Below are positions 1 through 7,647 of a stretch of 44,509 nt of DNA, piece by piece. Position 1 is the first letter of the stretch. Each line of letters begins with the position of its first letter. The DNA comes from Kineosphaera sp032229625 (GTDB taxonomy: Bacteria > Actinomycetota > Actinomycetes > Actinomycetales > Dermatophilaceae). The stretch spans positions 1 to 44,509 of the forward strand of contig JAVTVZ010000146.1 in assembly GCA_032229625.1 (NCBI GenBank). The letters run 5' to 3'. Under the pieces are notes generated by a model. That model was not told the DNA's origin. It searched no databases and was given only the letters and a program-made list of their open reading frames with translations. The translations under genes were made by a program, and so were the position numbers.

Positions 1-1495
1 AGTCGACGAGGTCGGCCTCGATGCGGGCGACTGTCGCGCGCATGACGCCGGAGTCGGCGGCGACGAAGCCGGTCTGCGGGATCTGCAGGAGGGCGGCGTC
101 GACGGCGTCGGTCGCGTCGTGTTGCACGAACGCCCCGTCGCGGACGCCGTGGGCCCAGATCTGCTCGCGCAGGTCGTCGCGAATCCGACGCCAGCGCGTC
201 ACCGGTCCGGGCAGGACGTGGCGTTCGACGCCGGCGATCCCGCGGTCGAAGGCCGCCCACATGAGGACGCGCCCGTGCGTGAACCGATGCGGCTCGCCGC
301 GCACCTCCCAGATCCCGCGGTCGGGGGTGTCGAGCCGGCGCTCCAGCACCTCGAGCAGGTTGATCTGCAGCCGCCAGGAGAAGCGATCGTCGACGTGCCC
401 GGCCTCGCGCAGATCGGACAGCGCCATCATCACCTCGCCGACGACGTCGGCCTGGTACTGCGTGTAGGCGCCGTTGCCGATGCGTACGGGCACCGAGCCG
501 CGATAGCCGGCCAGGTGGCTCAGCGTCGACTCGGGCAGCATCCGGGTGCCGTCAAGTCCGTACATGATCTGCAGGTCCTCGGGGTCGCCGGCGATGGCGC
601 GCAGCAGCCAGTCCCGCCAGTGCAGCGCGACGTGGTGATGCCCGTGGGAGGCGAGGGCTTGGATCGTGAAGGCCGAGTCGCGCAGCCACGTGTAGCGGTA
701 GTCCCAGTTGCGCTCGCCGCCGATCTCCTCGGGCAGGGAGGTCGTGGCGGCGGCGACGAGCCCGCCGGTGCGGTGCGAAGTCAGGGCGCGCAGCACGGCG
801 AGGGAGTCCGCGATCTGCCCGGCGTACGGGCCGTGGCACGGCACGGACTCGCGCCATGAGCGCCAGTCGTGCACCACCCGGGCTGCCTCGAACTCGGGGT
901 CGACCGCGGCGCACGGGTCGAGATGCGCGGGCTGCCACGTGAGCGACCAGGTCAGCGACTCCCCGGCGGCGAGCGTGCAGCGCCCGTGATGGGAGTGGTC
1001 GGTGCCGGTGAGTCGCGGGCCGTGCAGCGTCAGGGAGTGCGCGCCGGCGACGGCGTGGTGCACCGGTACGCCGTCGGGATCGTCGCGGCGTCGGACCCAC
1101 GGCACGACGAGGCCGTAGTCGAAGCGCATGACGAGGTCGACCTCGACATCGACGTGACCGCTCGTGCAGCGCAACTGGCGGATCACCGACACCCGCTCGG
1201 GCGCCACGGCGTCGGCGTTGTGCGCGAGGAAGTCGGTCGTCGTCGCGGTGCCCGTCGGGCCCGCCCACTCGGTGTCAAGGACGAAGCTGCCGTCGCGATA
1301 GCGGCGCCCGGTCTCGACGCCGTCGACGGGGGTGATCCGCCAGTAGCCGTTGCCGGCTTCGCCCAACAGTCGCGCGAAGACCGCGGATGAGTCGAAGCGC
1401 GGCACGCACAGCCAGTCGATCGATCCGTGGGCGACCAGCGCGCAGGTCTGGCGGTCCGACAGCAGGGCGTAGTCGCCGATCGGGGGCTGGGGCAC
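1..1495 (-). CDS. GH15 family glycoside hydrolase (glucoamylase/trehalase type), C-terminus beyond window
   Basis: Hydrolyses alpha-glucosidic bonds; actinobacterial GH15 proteins of this type are usually glucoamylase- or trehalase-like and cytoplasmic. The GTG start follows an in-frame stop by one codon, and the protein opens with PQPPIGDYALLSDRQT and then GSIDWLCVPRFDS, the typical N-terminal beta-sandwich of the family. The catalytic (alpha/alpha)6 part shows GGERNWDYRYTWLRDSAF, and the general-acid Glu lies in IWEVRGEP near residue 395. About 498 residues are visible of a usual ~600, and the end runs off the left edge. No signal peptide is seen. It is divergent from the molybdoenzyme gene across about 100 bp. 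The substrate (trehalose, starch or isomaltose-like) cannot be read from the sequence. Confidence 0.88.
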   Translation of the reverse strand, partial: MPQPPIGDYALLSDRQTCALVAHGSIDWLCVPRFDSSAVFARLLGEAGNGYWRITPVDGVETGRRYRDGSFVLDTEWAGPTGTATTTDFLAHNADAVAPERVSVIRQLRCTSGHVDVEVDLVMRFDYGLVVPWVRRRDDPDGVPVHHAVAGAHSLTLHGPRLTGTDHSHHGRCTLAAGESLTWSLTWQPAHLDPCAAVDPEFEAARVVHDWRSWRESVPCHGPYAGQIADSLAVLRALTSHRTGGLVAAATTSLPEEIGGERNWDYRYTWLRDSAFTIQALASHGHHHVALHWRDWLLRAIAGDPEDLQIMYGLDGTRMLPESTLSHLAGYRGSVPVRIGNGAYTQYQADVVGEVMMALSDLREAGHVDDRFSWRLQINLLEVLERRLDTPDRGIWEVRGEPHRFTHGRVLMWAAFDRGIAGVERHVLPGPVTRWRRIRDDLREQIWAHGVRDGAFVQHDATDAVDAALLQIPQTGFVAADSGVMRATVARIEADLVD

Positions 1496-1598
1496 GCCTC
1501 ACCATGGCACGGGGTGGGTCGGACGGTCTGCCGACGCGATCGAGCACCCCGGTCCAGAGGGAGCTGTCTTCCAAGCCGGTAGGCGTACCGTCGCGAGA

Positions 1599-3233
1599 AT
1601 GGGCAGCGACGAGGGGTCCGAGCGGCGGACCGGGGCGCCGCGGGCGATGACCGCTCGGGGTGTCGTCGTCGGGCTCGGTACGGGAGCGTTGACCGTCGGG
1701 GTCGCCGAGTTCGTCGCGGGGATCGTGCAGCGTGCGGGCGGAAGCAGCGGCACGCCGTCACCGCTCGATGCCGTCGGTGGGGCCTTCGTCGATCGCACCC
1801 CGGCGTGGCTCAAGGACCTGGCGATCGGCCTCTTCGGGACCCACGACAAGACCGCGCTCTACGTCGGGATGGTCGTCGTGCTCGGGGCGCTCAGCGTCGG
1901 CGTGGGGGTGCTCGCGGTCCGGCGCTTCGCGGCCGGGGTCACGCTTCTCTTGGGGCTCGTCGCGGTCGCGGCGGCCGCCGTGCTCTCGCGAACCGGGGCG
2001 GCGATCACCGATCTCGGGCCGCTCGCGGCCGGGACCGTTGCTGGTCTGGTCGCCCTGCGGGTCCTGTCGACGATGGCCGACGAACGGGAGTCGAGCGCGC
2101 GGCGGGACGACGCCGAAGACCGCTCCGATCCGTCGGTTGTCGGAGCAGCGAGTCCGACGGGACGCACCGTCGCGCGCCGAACACTCGTGGTCTCCGGCGC
2201 GGTCGCGGCGGCAACGGGCGTCGTCGGTGTCATCGTCGGCCGCGTCGTCGCCGGCGGCGCGCGGGGAGCCGCCCTGGCGCGATCGGTCTTCGTCGCCCCG
2301 ACAGTCGCCGCCCCGGTCACCGTGCCCGCCGGCGCGGACCTCGGCATCCCCGGCGTCACGCCGTTCATCGTGCCGAACGCCGACTTCTACCGGATCGACA
2401 CCGCGCTCGTCGTCCCGCAGATCGACCCGGTGAACTGGACCCTGCGGGTCACCGGGATGGTCGAGCGCGAGCTGACGATCGATTGGCCGACGCTCCTCGC
2501 GCAGCCGATGCAGGAGGCGATGGTCACCCTCATGTGCGTCTCCAACGAGGTCGGCGGCACCCTCAACGGCAACGCGATCTGGACCGGCTGGCCCGTCCGC
2601 GAGCTCCTGGGGCAGGCGGGTGTGCAGGCTGGTGCCGACATGGTCCTCTCGCGCAGCATCGACGGATTCACCGCCGGCACACCGCTGTCCGCGCTCACCG
2701 ACGACCGCGCGTCCCTGCTCGCCGTGGCCCAGAACGGCGAGCCGCTGCTGCCCGAGCACGGGTTCCCGGTCCGGCTCGTCGTGCCCGGCCTGTACGGCTA
2801 CGTCAGCGCGACGAAGTGGCTCACCGAGCTGCGCGTGACGAACTTCGCGAAGGACGAGGGCTACTGGACGCCGCGCGGCTGGTCCGCCCTCGGCCCGGTG
2901 AAGACCCAGTCGCGCATCGACGTCCCGCGCGCCGGCGCGAGCGTCCCGGCCGGGACCGTGGCCGTCGCCGGCGTCGCGTGGGCGCAGCATCGCGGTGTCA
3001 TCGGAGTCCAGGTGCAGATCGACGGGGGCGACTGGCGCGACGCCCGGCTCGGCACCGACGCGACCATCGACGCCTGGCGCCAGTGGGTCTACGAGTGGCC
3101 CGCAACCCCTGGATCGCACACGATCGCGGTCCGCGCCATCGACGCGACCGGCACCCCGGAGACGGCCGAGGAGGCTCCGCCCGCGCCCGACGGCGCCAGC
3201 GGCCACCACACGTTCCGCGTGACCGTCACCTGA
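1599..3233 (+). CDS. Membrane-anchored sulfite-oxidase-fold molybdopterin oxidoreductase
   Basis: 544 aa. The N-terminal ~220 residues hold about four hydrophobic helices, then a fifth after an ARR motif (RTVARRTLVVSGAVAAATG) that could also act in Tat-like export. From about residue 240 the oxidoreductase fold begins, and the molybdenum-ligand cysteine is C313 in LMCVSNEVGG. The last ~100 residues (PRAGASVPAGTVAVAGVAW...) match the Ig-like Mo-cofactor dimerisation domain. Family members oxidise sulfite or reduce small S- or N-oxides; the electron partner is not encoded nearby. Known actinobacterial homologues carry the same membrane N-terminus and presumably place the catalytic domain outside the cell. 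An ATG start in a short divergent spacer is used; a clear Shine-Dalgarno is lacking. Confidence 0.88.
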   Translation: MGSDEGSERRTGAPRAMTARGVVVGLGTGALTVGVAEFVAGIVQRAGGSSGTPSPLDAVGGAFVDRTPAWLKDLAIGLFGTHDKTALYVGMVVVLGALSVGVGVLAVRRFAAGVTLLLGLVAVAAAAVLSRTGAAITDLGPLAAGTVAGLVALRVLSTMADERESSARRDDAEDRSDPSVVGAASPTGRTVARRTLVVSGAVAAATGVVGVIVGRVVAGGARGAALARSVFVAPTVAAPVTVPAGADLGIPGVTPFIVPNADFYRIDTALVVPQIDPVNWTLRVTGMVERELTIDWPTLLAQPMQEAMVTLMCVSNEVGGTLNGNAIWTGWPVRELLGQAGVQAGADMVLSRSIDGFTAGTPLSALTDDRASLLAVAQNGEPLLPEHGFPVRLVVPGLYGYVSATKWLTELRVTNFAKDEGYWTPRGWSALGPVKTQSRIDVPRAGASVPAGTVAVAGVAWAQHRGVIGVQVQIDGGDWRDARLGTDATIDAWRQWVYEWPATPGSHTIAVRAIDATGTPETAEEAPPAPDGASGHHTFRVTVT

Positions 3234-3307
3234 GCCGACGGGACGTGCGTGCCTGCGCGCGCCGGAGCCCAGGTCGCGGGCGTCGCCCGGAGCGGATGGC
3301 AGTCGCG

Positions 3308-4039
3308 TCAGGCGCTCAGGATCCGCGTGCTGATCCGCACCCCCGGGCTGACGGCCTCCAGGGCCTGACGCAGCTGGGCCCCGATCGTCTCCGCGCGCGC
3401 CGCTGCGTCGCCGGGCTCGACATCCAGGACGTCGCAGAGGAAGACGGCGTCGCGGGTGTCGTCGGCCAGGCGGGTCCGGTAGCACTGGCGCCAGTTCCAG
3501 CGGCGACACGTGACGCCGGCGTCGTCGCGCCACACGACCTCCCCGGCGCTGGGGTGCTCGACGACCTCCTCACCGGAGGCGAGCGTGCCGAAGTCCTCGT
3601 CGCCGGTCGCCCGCACGAGCTGCAGCGGACCGACATACGCGGCGACGTTCTCCCCGCCCAGCGGCGTCTGGGTGGCGATCGAGACCGCGTTGTAGGCGTC
3701 GGTGAGCCGGTTGATCCGCGGCAGCCCGTCGCTCCCGGCCGGGCCGAGGCGGCGCAGCAGGGCCTCGGCGCTGTTGCGGGTGCGCTGCGGCTTCGCGCCG
3801 AACGCCCGGTACGCCTCCCGCCACGCCGCGATGTGGCCCAGCTCCTCGATCGAGGTGTCACCGACGGCCTCCCGCGCGTCGGCCTCGGCCCGCGCCAGCA
3901 GCGCCTCGCTCACCTCGTCCGACGGCCCCGGCGTCAGCCCCTGCGCGACGAGCAGCACGCACCGGTAGTCCGGGCGCAGCGCCCCGACCTGCGGCGAGAT
4001 GCTCGCCGCTGCCAACCACTCGTCGTACCTGCCGCTCAT
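3308..4039 (-). CDS. B3/4 domain protein (PheRS-beta-like, stand-alone)
   Basis: 243 aa from an ATG preceded by GAGGGAGCGGT, a fair ribosome binding site; longer versions of the frame lack one. The sequence (MSGRYDEWLAAASISPQV...LRPDYRCVLLVAQGL...) and the core FGAKPQRTRNSAEALLRRL and LPRINRLTDAYNAVSIATQTPLGGEN correspond to the B3/4 domain of the phenylalanyl-tRNA synthetase beta chain. In PheRS that domain performs editing; stand-alone versions are widespread in bacteria and their job is unproven, with editing or binding of mischarged tRNA the usual guess. Convergent with the molybdoenzyme gene, about 74 bp apart. Confidence 0.82.
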   Translation of the reverse strand: MSGRYDEWLAAASISPQVGALRPDYRCVLLVAQGLTPGPSDEVSEALLARAEADAREAVGDTSIEELGHIAAWREAYRAFGAKPQRTRNSAEALLRRLGPAGSDGLPRINRLTDAYNAVSIATQTPLGGENVAAYVGPLQLVRATGDEDFGTLASGEEVVEHPSAGEVVWRDDAGVTCRRWNWRQCYRTRLADDTRDAVFLCDVLDVEPGDAAARAETIGAQLRQALEAVSPGVRISTRILSA

Positions 4040-4121
4040 ACCGCTCCCTCGCTCACTCACCCGTCCACATGATGCACCGCGACGCGGCCGTGCCCCAGCC
4101 TGCCCTGGCGCCCCATTTTCG

Positions 4122-4307
4122 GTGACGATTTTCCGTACGCGAGAGGACGAGGTCACCGAGGAGGTGATCGCGACGTGGGCAGCTGAGGCCGAGGCCGGCT
4201 ACGACGCCGAGCAGCTCACGACGCGAGGCCGGGGTCGACCCGGCCGACACGCCTACCGGCGCCCGGACGGGCTCGCCGTCGTGCCCCTCGGGCTGCTCGG
4301 CGCCTGA
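4122..4307 (+). pseudogene. Probable remnant of a ribbon-helix-helix antitoxin-like gene
   Basis: A 61-codon GTG-started frame without a good ribosome binding site. The segment EVTEEVIATWAAEAEAGYD followed by RGRGRPG resembles the N-terminal arm of actinobacterial CopG/RHH proteins. In those proteins this arm leads into a DNA-binding strand beginning AVVPLRLDxxL. Here the frame reads AVVPLGLLGA and stops exactly where the ribbon-helix-helix should start. I infer a truncated or decayed antitoxin; no toxin gene is adjacent. It could also be a short functional peptide, or not a gene. Confidence 0.45.
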
Positions 4308-4335
4308 GTCGCCTGGCTCAGCCGCCCCCCGGGGC

Positions 4336-5085
4336 TTACGTGCGGGTGTCGCGACGGTCGAGGACCGCGGCGGTGAGGAGCACGATCGCGCCGGTCAGGA
4401 CCGCCGAGGCGGTGAGGATCGCGGCGACGGTGCCGACGGTGATGCTGCCGGAGTCGACGAACGAGCCGGTGCCCAGGAGCGCGGCGCGGGTCGCGACGCC
4501 GTAGGGCGAGACGAGGGCCGCGTCGCCGAGCGCCATGAGCGCGACGGTGGACACCCCGGAGGCGACGAGGGCGACTGCGACGGGAGCCGCGAACGAGCGC
4601 AGGCACATCGACACCGCCGACTGCGCGGCCGCCACGGGGATCGTCGCGACGACGAGCAGCGCGATGACGAGGAGGTATTCGCGGGGGAGCAGCCCGGGCA
4701 GGCCGAAGCCGACGGCGCCGATGACGAGCACCGCGGCGAGGAGGACGAGCTGCATGAGCGCGGTGAGCCCGGCGACGACGGCGGTCTTGGCCGCGACGAT
4801 GCGCAGCGAGCTCGTCGGGCCACTCATGAGGGCGTTCCAGTTGCCGCCGCGGTGCTCGGGGCGCCACACGAGCGAGCCGAGGATCGCGATCCCGAGCGCG
4901 AGCGGGAAGAGGCCGTAGAAGCCGACGGACTGCAACCACACGGTGTGCCAGCCGTCGGTCGGCGGGCGGCCGTCGGCGAGCCGGGTGGCCGCGCCGGCGA
5001 GCGCGACGACGACGGGGAGCAGCACGACGATCGGCCAGGCGAGGGACCGCTTGAGCTTGAGGAGTTCGGCGGAGAAGGCGGACAT
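4336..5085 (-). CDS. ABC-2 type permease (lantibiotic-immunity-like), subunit 2
   Basis: 249 aa with six predicted membrane helices; the opening MSAFSAELLKLKRSLAWPIVVLLPV and the motif LVWRPEHRGGNWNALMSGP are typical of the ABC2_membrane_4 family (NisE/NisG, MutE/MutG, BcrB-like permeases). Its ATG lies one base beyond the stop of the upstream permease, and an AGGAGG site sits inside the end of that gene, so the two are translationally coupled. It probably forms the transmembrane pore together with the preceding permease and the ATPase, moving a hydrophobic or peptide substrate out of the membrane. Last gene of the five-gene minus-strand unit. Confidence 0.85.
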   Translation of the reverse strand: MSAFSAELLKLKRSLAWPIVVLLPVVVALAGAATRLADGRPPTDGWHTVWLQSVGFYGLFPLALGIAILGSLVWRPEHRGGNWNALMSGPTSSLRIVAAKTAVVAGLTALMQLVLLAAVLVIGAVGFGLPGLLPREYLLVIALLVVATIPVAAAQSAVSMCLRSFAAPVAVALVASGVSTVALMALGDAALVSPYGVATRAALLGTGSFVDSGSITVGTVAAILTASAVLTGAIVLLTAAVLDRRDTRT

Positions 5086-5086
5086 G

Positions 5087-5950
5087 TCAGACCTCCTGAC
5101 GGTCGAGACGGGCGGTGACGACGGCGACGCATCCCGCCGCGACGAGCGCGAGGGCGGCGACGCTCGGGTAGGCGATGGGCAGCGCCCGCAGGTGCTCGCC
5201 CTCGTAGCCGGCGGCCCGGGCCAGGGCGTAGTACCCCCACGGCGTCACGTGCGCCGCGGCGGCGGGCAGGCCCTGGGAGAAGACGGCGACGACGACCCCG
5301 AGCGCCCCGACGCCGAGGGCGACGAGCTGGTTCTCCACTCGGGCCGAGAGCAGCACGTGCAGCGCGAGGACGACGAGATTGACGACGACGAGGCAGGCCG
5401 TGAAGCCCGCCCACTGCGCCAGCGGGAGCGGCGCGGTGAAGCCCAGGGCCGCGCCGACGGCGGCGACGAGACTGCTCGCGGCGAGGGTCGCGGCGGTGAC
5501 GACGACGCCGAGCGCGACGAGCTTCGCGCGGCAGACCGCGCCCGGGGTGAGCCCGCTCGTGGCCTGCAGGAGCCATCCCTGGCCTTCGTGTTCGATCTCG
5601 GTCTGGCGGGAGGCGAGCACGGCGAGCAGCAGCGGCGAGAGGAGCGGCACGCCGAGCGACATCCCGGCGAGCAGGCCGTGCCACGCCTGGGGCGACGCTG
5701 GGTCGACGTCCGCGCCGGACAGGAGCGCGACGAGCGAGAGCGCGAGCACCCCGAGCACGAGGGACGCCGCGATGACTGCCACGCCGCGCCCCCGCATCTT
5801 GGCGAACTCGTTGGCCACGGCGCGACGCGCCGGGCTCACGCGCTCGGCGGTCCTGGCGGACCCGAGGAGGTGCGCCCGATCGGCACTGTCGACGCGAAAG
5901 GCCTGGTCGGCGCGGTCGGCGCTGATCGTGGATTCGGTACGGCGATTCAC
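5087..5950 (-). CDS. ABC-2 type permease (lantibiotic-immunity-like), subunit 1
   Basis: 287 aa. A ~40-residue charged N-terminus precedes FAKMRGRGVAVIAASLVLGVLALSL, the first of about six helices. The cytoplasmic loop SRQTEIEHEGQGWLLQATSG is characteristic of ABC-2 permeases that handle lantibiotics or bacitracin. The start overlaps the stop of the ATPase gene by four bases (ATGA), and the stop abuts the next permease start, so the three are made in step. The substrate is not predictable; the context with a two-component system suggests antimicrobial-peptide resistance. Confidence 0.83.
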   Translation of the reverse strand: MNRRTESTISADRADQAFRVDSADRAHLLGSARTAERVSPARRAVANEFAKMRGRGVAVIAASLVLGVLALSLVALLSGADVDPASPQAWHGLLAGMSLGVPLLSPLLLAVLASRQTEIEHEGQGWLLQATSGLTPGAVCRAKLVALGVVVTAATLAASSLVAAVGAALGFTAPLPLAQWAGFTACLVVVNLVVLALHVLLSARVENQLVALGVGALGVVVAVFSQGLPAAAAHVTPWGYYALARAAGYEGEHLRALPIAYPSVAALALVAAGCVAVVTARLDRQEV

Positions 5951-6855
5951 AGTCCACCTCCGGCGGTGAGGGTCATGAAGACGTCTTCGAGCGTCTGCTC
6001 GGCGCGGCGCACGCCGTAGATCTCGACGCCGTCGCCGACGAGTCCGGTGACGAGCCGCGCGATCCCCGGGTCGTCGAGACCGGGCACGGCGACCTCACCG
6101 GCGCCGGTGACGCGGGCGTCGACGCGGCTCAGGCCGACGGCGGCGGCGTGCGGGTCGTTGCACGTGACGAGCACGTCGGGGGCGGACGCGGCGAGCAGGT
6201 CGGCGCGGGACCCCTGGAAGATGAGTCGCCCGCCGGAGAGGATGCCGAGCATCGTGGCGGTCTTGTCGATCTCGCCGAGCAGGTGCGAGGACACGAGGAC
6301 GGTGACCCCGTCGGCGGCGAGGCGGCGCAGCAGGGTGCGCATCTCCTCGATGCCGGCCGGGTCGAGCCCGTTCGTCGGCTCGTCGAGGATGAGCAGCCGC
6401 GGGCGCCGGGCCAGCGCCATCGCGATGCCGAGCCGCTGGCGCATCCCGAGGGAGTAGTCGCGGACCTTCTTGCCCATCTGGTCCTGCAGGCGCACGGTGC
6501 GCACGGCCTCGTCGAGCTGCCCGGCGTCCAGGTCGAGCATCCGGCCGACGAGGCGCATGTTCTCGGCTCCGGTGAGGTGCGCGTATCCCGGCGGCGCCTC
6601 GATGAGCGAGCCGACGTCACGCAGCAGCGTGCGCCGGGTCGCGCGGCCCATCGGCTGCCCCATGAGCTCCACGTCGCCGCTCGTCGGGGCGATGAGCGAG
6701 AGGAGCATCTTCATCGTCGTGGACTTGCCGGCGCCGTTGGGGCCCAGGAAGCCGTAGACGCACCCCTGCGGGACGTCCAGGTCGACGTCCTGCACGACGG
6801 TGCGTGAGCCGTAGCTCTTGGTCAGATGGCGGGTGGAAACGATCGGTGACGACAT
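5947..6855 (-). CDS. ABC transporter ATP-binding protein (NisF/BcrA-like)
   Basis: 302 aa cytoplasmic ATPase. Walker A is GPNGAGKST at residues 38-46, the signature is the degenerate SLGMRQR typical of BcrA/NisF proteins rather than LSGGQ, and Walker B is LLILDEPTNGLDPAG followed by the switch histidine in SSHLL. The ~80-residue C-terminal extension ending ARRAEQTLEDVFMTLT matches exporters of the drug/antimicrobial-peptide class. It energises the two downstream permeases, with which it overlaps. A GGGAG site lies nine bases before the ATG. It follows the response regulator by 105 bp, so it may be read through from the regulator genes and also have its own promoter. Confidence 0.9.
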   Translation of the reverse strand: MSSPIVSTRHLTKSYGSRTVVQDVDLDVPQGCVYGFLGPNGAGKSTTMKMLLSLIAPTSGDVELMGQPMGRATRRTLLRDVGSLIEAPPGYAHLTGAENMRLVGRMLDLDAGQLDEAVRTVRLQDQMGKKVRDYSLGMRQRLGIAMALARRPRLLILDEPTNGLDPAGIEEMRTLLRRLAADGVTVLVSSHLLGEIDKTATMLGILSGGRLIFQGSRADLLAASAPDVLVTCNDPHAAAVGLSRVDARVTGAGEVAVPGLDDPGIARLVTGLVGDGVEIYGVRRAEQTLEDVFMTLTAGGGL

Positions 6856-6960
6856 GCCTCCACACTCCCGGGATCGCCGGCGCGGATCGTCTGGCCCGGG
6901 GCATATCTTGCGCGTACTCCTCGAGGCATACGCGGCCTCGTCGCGCTGGTCGCCGACGCG

Positions 6961-7647
6961 TCAGGAGTCGCCGGCCGTGACGAGCCCTGTCTCGTAGGCG
7001 AGCACGACGGCCTGGACGCGATCGCGCAGGTCGAGCTTGCTGAGGATCCGGCCGACGTGCACCTTGACGGTGCCCTCGGCGAGCACGAGCTCCGCGGCGA
7101 TCTCGGCGTTCGACAGGCCGCGGGCGACGAGCCGTAACACCTCGTGTTCGCGGGGCGTGAGCTCGGTGAGCCGGACCTGCGCCTGCGCCTCCTGCTGCTC
7201 CTGCGCCGGCCGCGGGCGCGTGAACTGCGCGAGCAGGCGGCGCGTCGTGCTCGGCGCGACGACCGCGTCGCCGGCGTGGATGTGGCGGATCGCGGCCACG
7301 ACCTCCTCGACGGGGGAGTCCTTGAGCAGGAAGCCCGAGGCGCCGGCCTGGAGCGCGTCGTAGGCGTATTCGTCGAGGTCGAACGTCGTGAGGATGAGCA
7401 CGCGCGGCCTGTCGTCGGGCGTGCCGCCGGCGCGCTCGCGCAGGCGCCGCGTCGCCTCGACACCGTTCATCCGCGGCATCCGCACGTCCATGAGCACGAC
7501 GTCGGCCGCGAGCCCGGCGAGGAGCTCCAGCGCCGTGTCGCCGTCGTCGGCCTCCCCGACGACCTCGATGCCATCCTGGGCCTGCAGCACCATCGCGAAG
7601 CCTTGCCGGATCATCTCCTGGTCGTCGACCAACACGACCCGCACCAT
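6961..7647 (-). CDS. NarL/LuxR-family response regulator
   Basis: About 228 aa. The receiver domain has the acidic pair at its start (VVLVDDQEMIRQGF), the phospho-acceptor Asp54 in VVLMDVRMPRMNG, and the Lys in FLLKDSPVEE. A C-terminal LuxR helix-turn-helix (LTPREHEVLRLVARGLSNAEIAAEL, then GTVKVHVGRIL) binds DNA. The ATG shares one base with the kinase stop (TGATG) and has GGAGAAG upstream; an in-frame GTG three bases earlier is the alternative start. Partner of the histidine kinase upstream and the likely activator of the ABC genes downstream. Confidence 0.92.
   Translation of the reverse strand: MVRVVLVDDQEMIRQGFAMVLQAQDGIEVVGEADDGDTALELLAGLAADVVLMDVRMPRMNGVEATRRLRERAGGTPDDRPRVLILTTFDLDEYAYDALQAGASGFLLKDSPVEEVVAAIRHIHAGDAVVAPSTTRRLLAQFTRPRPAQEQQEAQAQVRLTELTPREHEVLRLVARGLSNAEIAAELVLAEGTVKVHVGRILSKLDLRDRVQAVVLAYETGLVTAGDS

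Noticed and set aside
6856..6960. Search for a small bacteriocin precursor gene between the response regulator and the ABC ATPase
   Set aside because: The 105-bp spacer has no ribosome site with a plausible leader peptide; likely only regulatory DNA.
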